A program made the translations under genes and the position numbers. The notes beneath the pieces were generated by a model. That model ran no database searches and had not been told where the DNA came from. It worked only from the letters and a program-made list of their open reading frames with translations. From Deinandra increscens subsp. villosa (taxonomy: Eukaryota; Streptophyta; Magnoliopsida; Asterales; Asteraceae): DNA of 64,000 nt. Positions 57,992 to 64,000 of the stretch are shown piece by piece (within the stretch, counting starts at the first letter, position 1; the number at the start of each line of letters is the position of its first letter). The stretch spans positions 9,598,952 through 9,662,951 of the forward strand of contig JBCNJP010000006.1 of NCBI GenBank assembly GCA_039602395.1, in the 5' to 3' direction.

Positions 57992-58907
57992 CTACATATA
58001 ACACTTTCGTAGGTGAATTCCATTCCAAGCTCTTGCAAGTTCAGCCCCATTGATTCGTTCAAGTATATATGATCCGTTTCCTATAGCCTTCTTAATGATA
58101 TACGGACCTTCCCACTTGGGGGACATTTTCCCCAATGGAAGAGCATGGCTAACTTCATTATTTCGTAAAACATACTCTCCTACTTTATATTGATGCACTT
58201 TTGCTTTTGCGTTGTAATACTTAGCCATTTCTTTTTTATACCTGCTTTCTCGTATAGCTGTGATTTCTCTTCGCTCTTCCAAAAGATCCAAATTGGTTCT
58301 TAGCGCTTCTTCATTGTCTGTCATTTGCACTTGCAGACGATAACTGGGTATTCCAATTTCAGCAGGAATAACGGCTTCAGTTCCATATACAAGGCTAAAT
58401 GGTGTTTCACCATTGCTTGTTTTAAGCATGGTTCGATGTGCCCACAGCACATGCGGTAATTCATCAACCCAGCTACCGCCATACTTTCCTAATCTCATTT
58501 TTATACCTTCAACAAGACTTCGATTTGCCCTTTCTACTTGACCATTGGCTTGTGGATGTGCAACTGATGTAAAAATCTGATTTATATGAAGCTCTTCGCA
58601 CCACTCCGCAAATGGATTTCCAGCGAATTGTTGCCCGTTATCAGTTATGATGTACAAAGGCAAACCAAACCTGCACACAATGTGCTCCCACACAAATTTT
58701 TTCACCTGTTTTCCAGAGATGTTAGCTAAAGGCTTTGCCTCAACCCATTTGGTAAAATAGTCAATAGCAACTATGAGAAACTTTACTCCCCCACTTGCGA
58801 CCGGAAATGGCCCTACTATATCCATACCCCATTTCTGAAATGGCCAAGCGGATGTCACAGGGATAAGCTCATTTTTAGCTCGCATACTTACTGGCGCATG
58901 TGCTTGA
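57992..58907 (-). pseudogene. Element F integrase, catalytic core and C-terminus
   Basis: Open without stops from the G insertion (58907) to TAA/TGA at 57992. It begins at HAPVSMRAKNELIPVTSAWP, just after the zinc module. The catalytic triad is complete: FLIVAIDYFTKWVEAK (Asp), PLYIITDNGQQFAGNP (Asp) and PQANGQVERANRSLVEG (Glu). C-terminal blocks: PHVLWAHRTMLKTSNGETPF, EVSHALPLGKMSPKWEGPY and ending WNGIHLRKCYM. It is the only Tat integrase core in the window without damage, and the reference by which the B, A and D lesions are read. The N-terminal zinc module is separated by G. Confidence 0.9.
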
Positions 58908-59245
58908 TGATGAAGTAAACGATGCTCCGGATGTGTGATACACATCCGATCGCTTATTTCCAAGTCCTTCGCATGTGATGTTTGCCAGAAGTGTTTGTGC
59001 AGGAAACAGATACATGCGACTCCTGCAGATGCAAGGCTGGAAGATGGTTCTCGGAGCCTATAAATAGTTGAAAGTTAGAATAGTTTGAGGACACTTGTAC
59101 TTTCTGTATTACACATGCGATTGTACTTTCTCTCTCTATGAATCAATGAAATCTTACTTTCTTCTCTAAAATCACTTAATACCTTTCTGTTATTCTCGAA
59201 CCTGAAATGGCGGCAAATTATCTCCGGTGATTACTTGCTTTTTCA
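58908..59245 (+). repeat. 5' LTR of element G
   Basis: 338 bp, TGATGAAG to TTTTTCA. TATAAATA at about 59060 and the CGGATGTGT/ACACATCCG palindrome near 58928 are kept. Primer binding site TGGCGCCATCC starts at 59247. Confidence 0.92.
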
Positions 59246-59278
59246 GTGGCGCCATCCGATAATTGACACTACTTAAGA

Positions 59279-59839
59279 ATGAGGGAATCGTCTAGTGATT
59301 TGGAGAAATCATTGATCAATTCTTCGTCGGGAGGTAAGAACGTCGAAGGAAATTCGTTTAGAAATGAAATGTTGACAGATTTGTCTTTTACTCCAAAAAC
59401 GAAGCAGTCGGCAACGTTGCAAGCTGAGAAGAATGTTATAATACCAAATTCGAGGTTATTTTCTGAACCTGAATCATCTGGTAAGAAAACGCAGGAGGAC
59501 GATGGTCCAGGTACTGGTTCGTCAAAACGTTTTATCCTGGTCAACAAAAATGGTGGAAATAGAGATTACATGCGACAAAATACGATGATTTAGATGAATT
59601 AGATGTTGAATTCTTATTACGAAACAAGGAATTATTGTTATAGTTGAAGAAGAGACAGTTACGAGAGGATTTGCAGAAGATAGAAGAGGAGGCAGTACGA
59701 AAATATGGAGAACGCAAAAGTGCAGAGTTAGTGAAAGAATGGGATGATCAAATACAGCAAAAGGAGTATATGCATGAGGAAGATGATCTTGTACGAACAC
59801 TGGATAAACACAATGTTAACAAGTTTGCTACGGTGAAAG
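59279..59839 (+). pseudogene. gag: Element G gag exon 1 (broken leader)
   Basis: Counterpart of 2046-2607 in B: SSSDLEKSLINSSSGGKNVE, then a Lys/Ser-rich stretch. It is broken by loss of one base near 59567 (GATTACATGCG against GATTCGCATGCG in B) and by CAG to TAG at 59641-59643. After these the helical end (RQLREDLQKIEEEAVRKYGE) and NKFATVK are kept up to the splice donor at 59839/59840. A gag made from spliced RNA would therefore lack a correct N-terminus, unless translation starts at an AUG or GUG in exon 2. Confidence 0.78.
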
Positions 59840-60029
59840 GTACATATTTTTGATAAACTAACTTCTCAACATGATGATATGAACGATTAAATACGATTAT
59901 AATCTAACCAATTTTCATCATAAAGTCATATATTATAAATAAATATTTTGTCGAAGTAATATACATATTTAACTTTATACATCTTATATTACAAGTTTTT
60001 ATATTTGTGAAAAAATATATGATAAACAG
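59840..60029 (+). other. Predicted gag intron of element G
   Basis: GTACAT to TAAACAG, 190 nt, same borders and phase as 2608-2798 in B. Confidence 0.7.
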
Positions 60030-63000
60030 ATGTAGTGATACCATACATTCCTCAATCAATGAAGCCACATTCGAAGTTTTCATTATGGATATCTGAAGCA
60101 GTTTTTCCGAAAAAGTTAAAATTACCTTCGGTTGTGAGGAAATATGGAGGTTTGACTGATCCGGATGACCATATTTTTGAGTTCTATTCTGCGGCTCGTT
60201 TAGAGCAATGGTCTGAGGAGATATGGTGTCACATGTTTGTTCAAACTTTCACTGGGATAGCTAGAGTTTGGTTTGATTCCTTACCAGCAGGAGAGGTGGA
60301 TAGTTTTGAAGACTTAAAAAATAAGTTTTTACGTCAGTTTAATCAACAAAAAAGATGTATGAAAGATCCGAGGGAAGTGCACAATATTCGGCGGAAGGAT
60401 AATGAGTCAATAGAAGATTTCATTACAAGGTTTAACAAAGAGAGTATGGGAGTCGAAGGTGCTGGTGATCAATTGCGGATATCTGGCTTTTGTCATGGGG
60501 TAAAGTGTGCCCAACTTGTGGAAAAGTTACATGAAGACTTGCCAAGGTCAATGGATGTATTAATGGATAAAGCAAGAGCATTTGTCAGGGGTAAAAACGC
60601 ATGTGCTTACTTAAGCAATGTTAATGGTGGATCTGGGCAAATGCGACAGAATTCTATGGTTACTGGGCGTACAAATGGAGGACCAGTAAGGGCAATGGGT
60701 CATTTTTCACAAAATAAATGGGCGAAAGGTTTCCATTCAAGAGGAAAAAATTTTGGTGGATCCTCAGGACATGCACATGGGGATTATAAAGGAGCAAAGT
60801 TGATAGAGCTGGTTAAAACTCCCACGCAGATTTTGGCAATAGAAAAAGTAGATTTACCCGCACCACCAAAGATGCGAAATGCACCCACAAGAAATTTGGA
60901 TAAGTTACATGAAGACTTGCCAAGGTCAATGGATGTATTAATGGATAAAGCAAGAGCATTTGTCAGGGGTAAAAACGCATGTGCTTACTTAAGCAATGTT
61001 AATGGTGGATCTGGGCAAATGCGACAGAATTCTATGGTTACTGGGCGTACAAATGGAGGACCAGTAAGGGCAATGGGTCATTTTTCACAAAATAAATGGG
61101 CGAAAGGTTTCCATTCAAGAGGAAAAAATTTTGGTGGATCCTCAGGACATGCACATGGGGATTATAAAGGAGCAAAGTTGATAGAGCTGGTTAAAACTCC
61201 CACGCAGATTTTGGCAACAGAAAAAGTAGATTTACCCGCACCACCAAAGATGCGAAATGCACCCACAAGAAATTTGGATAAGTATTGCGAGTATCATAAG
61301 GACAGAGGTCACACTACAGATACATGTTGGACGTTAAAAAAGGAAATTGATAAAGCGGTGAGATTAGGAAAGTTAGGGCATTTGGTGAAGGTAATTAGGA
61401 ACAATTTGCCAGGAGGGGATGCACCCGTGATCCATATGGTGCAATTACAGGGGTCGGATCAGTGTAGGAATGTCAGAGGAAGGAGTAATAAGCAAATAGA
61501 TTGGAAGTATCAGGAAATAACTTTTTACTCCTATATTGGAACAGATGGCAACAGAGGAGCCAGTAATTGTGTCCGCAAGAATTGGGGGTTCATGGTTAAG
61601 AGAATTCATGTGGATTGTGGAAGTTCAACAGAAATTATGTACGAACAGTGTTTCCGACAGATGGGACCTACCACATGTGCGCAGTTGCGGTCAACAACGA
61701 TACCTTTAGTAGGATTTGCAGGTGAGGTAGTTAAACCAATTGGAGAAATAACTTTACCTATGGTTTTTGGGAATGGTTTACAAATGCGACAACTGGAAGT
61801 TACGTTTTTGGTAGTTTCGGCTTCATCAGTACATAATGTTATTTTGGGAAGACCAGTGTTGAGAAGATTAGGTGCCGTGATATCTGTGATGCATGGAATG
61901 ATTCGATTTCCAACACCAGGGGGAGTTGCTACTTTGTCAGCAGATCCGGGGATACAGGTATACAACGTGAATATTCACTCATGTTTAGATAAGGTGGATA
62001 AGGATGAGATAGGAAAAGAAAAGTGGGTGATCAACTCAAAGTTCCCAGATCAAAAGTTGCAGATAGGAACCGGTTTATCAGAAAAAGCTCGAGAAAGATT
62101 GTATGCTTTATTAAAAAAGAATGTGGATGTATTTGCTTGGGAACCGTCGGATATGACGGGGGTTCCTAGAATGTTATCTGAGCATAAGTTGGCTTTATAT
62201 CCAGGAAGTAAACCTGTACAGCAGAGACAAAGTGGAATGGATACCGAAAGAGCAAATGCTGTCAATGAGGAAGTGGCGAAATTAGTGGAAGCCGGAATTC
62301 TTAGAGAAATACAGTATACAGATTGGGTGTCAAATCCGGTGTTGGTAAAGAAGCCGGATGGATCTTGGAGGATGTGTATCGATTTTAAGGATGTAAATAA
62401 TGCGTGTCCTAAGGACTGTTATCCACTTCCCGAAATTGATTTGAAAGTTGATTCGGTGGTTGGCTTCCGGTGGAAGTGTTTTTTAGATGCGTATAAGGGA
62501 TATCATCAGATCCAAATGGCGAAAGAGGATGAAGATAAGACTGCTTTTATTACAAGAAAAGGGATGTTTTGTTATACCAAAATGCCTTTTGGTCTTAAAA
62601 ATGCAGGTGCAACTTATCAACGCCTTATGGATTGGGCTTTTCAAAAACAAGTGGGTAAAAATTTGGAAGCCTATGTGGATGATATAGTTATTAAAAGCAG
62701 AAGTGAAGATGACATGTTCATGGATATAGAAGAAACATTTGCGAAGCTTAAAGAAATAAATATGCGTTTGAATCCTAAAAAGTGCTCTTTTGGCATGAGT
62801 ACCGGAAAATTCTTGGGAATGATAGTAAATGATGAAGGTATTAAAGCTTGTCCAGAAAAAGTAGATGCGATACTTCAAATGGGATCTCCAGCTACTGTTA
62901 AGGATGTGCAAATTTTGAATGGAAGACTTGTAGTATTACAAAGATTTGTATCAAAGATAGCAGAGCGATCGTTACCATTTATGCAAGTGTTAAAGTCAAG

Positions 63001-63593
63001 TATTGAAAAATCAGATTTTTGTTGGACTGTAGAAGCAAAAGATGCATTCAAACAGTTAAAAGAGTTTTTGGTAACCCTTCCCACAGTAACTGCACCAATT
63101 GTGGGGGAGATTTTGCAAATGTATTTGGCGGTGTCAGAGGGTGTTGTTAGTTCTGTTTTGGTTGCTGAAAGAGGGCAGAAGCAGATGCCAATTTATTATG
63201 TAAGCAAGGTTTTGAAGGATTATGAGATGCGATATTCGCTCATGGAGAAACTTGTATATGCGCTCGTTTTATCAGTCAGACGTTTGCGGCGTTATTTTCA
63301 GGCACATACAGTAGAAATCTTGACAACATCCTCTATAAATCAAGTGTTAAGGAGATCTGAGGTATCTGGGAAAATGGTAAAGTGGGCTATTGAATTAGGG
63401 CAATATGATATCCAGTTTAAACCTCGCACAGCAATAAAGGGACAGGTAGTAGCAGATTTCCTTGCAGAAATGCCTGTTGGAAATAATAAAGTGTGTACGG
63501 CTAAAACCAATTCAAACATATCCGAGAACGCATCTAGGCAAGTGTGGAGTTTGTTTACAGATGGGTCCTCGGGAGAAAATGGTGCTGGGGCAG
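60030..63593 (+). CDS. gag-pol: Element G gag-pol exon: gag, protease, RT, RNase H (single open frame)
   Basis: Open from 60035 through 63613 (about 1190 codons); the coding part should end at the splice donor after 63593. Order by residue: gag core (about 1-190; FDSLPAGEVDSFEDLKNKFL), a 126-residue basic Gly/Arg-rich segment present twice (about 164-415), a Cys/His block (CEYHKDRGHTTDTCWTLKKE), protease (VKRIHVDCGSSTEIMYEQCF, DCG in place of DTG), RT (KKPDGSWRMCIDFKDVN, MPFGLKNAGATYQRLMD, YVDDIVIKSR), RNase H (IYYVSKVLKDYEMRYSL) and the start of archaeal-type RNase H (LFTDGSSGENGAGAG, catalytic TDGS). Between the Cys/His block and protease the frame is shifted by +1 T near 61522 and restored by loss of one G near 61586, replacing about 22 residues. 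Gag and pol lie in one frame, as usual in Tat elements. Whether DCG protease is active is unknown. Confidence 0.9.
60524..61279 (+). repeat. 378-bp tandem duplication in G gag
   Basis: Unit 1 60524-60901, unit 2 60902-61279, differing at one base (T at 60840, C at 61218). AAGT stands at each edge. In frame (126 codons). B has one copy (about 3293-3670). Confidence 0.95.
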
Positions 63594-63679
63594 GTTTGTT
63601 CCTTTCTTTTTAATTCCTTATTTAAAATTTTTTAATATAAATTTTTTATGGACATAAGCATATCCTCTGTATTTGACAG
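63594..63679 (+). other. Predicted intron 1 in G archaeal-type RNase H
   Basis: GTTTGTTCC to TTTGACAG, 86 nt, stop in frame at 63611-63613. Splicing gives GAG then LLLISPEGDE without a break. Confidence 0.8.
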
Positions 63680-64000
63680 GGTTGCTATTAATTAGTCCGG
63701 AGGGGGATGAGTTGACATATGCTCTCAAATTCGATTTTAATGTATCTAATAATGAGGCAGAGTATGAGGCTTTATTGGCAGGTTAATAGCTCATACATCG
63801 AAGCTGTATTTTCGATTTAAATATTAAGTAACATAAGAAGAATATGTCAGAAGGGGGTGTTGGGTAAACTAAATCTCTGTGTTACCTTTGTTATGAGTTT
63901 ACAGGTTTGCGATTGGCAAAAAAGGATGGGTGCTGCTGATGTGAAATCGCATGTTGATTCCCTATTAGTAGCTAATCATATCAAAGGAGATTATGAAGCC
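63680..64000 (+). pseudogene. Element G archaeal-type RNase H, exons 2 and 3 (partial)
   Basis: Exon 2 63680-63781 (LLLISPEGDELTYALKFDF, NNEAEYEALLAG). Intron 63782-63904 (GTTAATAG..TTTACAG, 123 nt). Exon 3 from 63905: LRLAK, then an extra A in the A run at about 63919-63924 puts the frame out (GCAAAAAAGGATG against GCAAAAAGGATG in B). The text then continues ADVKSHVDSLLVANHIKGDY in the other frame to the window end. Without the extra A the domain would be intact as far as seen. Confidence 0.8.
63782..63904 (+). other. Predicted intron 2 in G archaeal-type RNase H
   Basis: 123 nt, GT-AG, beginning GTTAATAG so that TAA follows at once if unspliced. Same length and borders as 6189-6311 in B. 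Confidence 0.75.

Larger units (their letters stand above)
53186..58907 (-). mobile_element. Tat-type element F, inserted in H, cut by G
   Basis: On the - strand: integrase (58907 downward), spacer, antisense gene, polypurine tract, 3' LTR at 53569-53186. The 5' part lies right of G, outside the window. The integrase and antisense gene are better preserved than in A and D. Confidence 0.87.
58908..64000 (+). mobile_element. Tat-type element G (5' part; continues past window)
   Basis: 5' LTR, primer site, gag leader, gag-pol and the first exons of archaeal-type RNase H. Same family as B (LTR 338 bp, very similar coding text). Inserted into the F integrase after GCTTGA (58902-58907). The 3' end lies outside. 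Confidence 0.92.

Noticed and set aside
58888..58963. F integrase ORF extended into 58963 with a new N-terminus
   Set aside because: The extra codons are antisense reading of the G LTR (from 58908); an accidental fusion at the insertion point.

Overview
This window is a stack of nested Ty3/gypsy LTR retrotransposons from a large, repeat-rich flowering-plant genome. The lineages (Tat with an archaeal-type RNase H, Tekay chromovirus, Athila-like) are plant-specific. The style of the copies suggests a eudicot, perhaps Asteraceae, but that last step is inference. I see no host gene, tRNA, rRNA or CRISPR array.

Layout. Element A (Tat, + strand; 1-1674 and 11519-18109) is split by a younger Tat element B (1675-11518). 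An Athila-like element E (- strand, 18110-40670) abuts A. E carries two insertions: X (19062-23494, LTR element with almost no interior, 5-bp target duplication TATAC) and C (24656-37644, complete but broken Tekay chromovirus on the - strand with gag, protease, RT, RNase H, integrase, chromodomain and an extra leader ORF). Beyond E lies D (40671-49845), a Tat element on the - strand. D is the inverted copy of A and shares A's junction with the E LTR, so A-E-D looks like an old inverted duplication with arms of at least 8.2 kb. D's gag is cut by H (49846-53185), a Tekay LTR on the + strand. H is cut by F (Tat, - strand, 53186-58907), and F's integrase is cut by G (Tat, + strand, 58908 to the window end; same family as B).

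How the genes work together. In the Tat elements gag binds and packages RNA, and pol (protease, RT, RNase H, archaeal-type RNase H, integrase) copies and inserts the element. A second gene lies on the opposite strand between integrase and the 3' LTR, converging on pol. It is present in A, B, D and F, has a TATA-like box 140-155 bp upstream of its ATG, and in A, D and F has clear introns. Its N-terminal domain resembles the plant 'putative gypsy type transposon' family (Pfam PF04195), followed by a Ser/acidic linker and a coiled coil.

Most notable: (1) the antisense multi-exon Tat gene; (2) two introns inside the archaeal-type RNase H, at identical sites in A, B, D and G; (3) an intron splitting gag in B and G; (4) an upstream leader gene in C with three heptads resembling the RNA polymerase II CTD; (5) the A/D inverted duplication with a 282-bp foldback at its junction; (6) a 378-bp in-frame duplication in the 1192-codon gag-pol of G; (7) a dense GCGAAACT motif array in the X LTR.

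No element here is fully intact. G has the best gag-pol but a broken gag leader and a frameshift in its RNase H.
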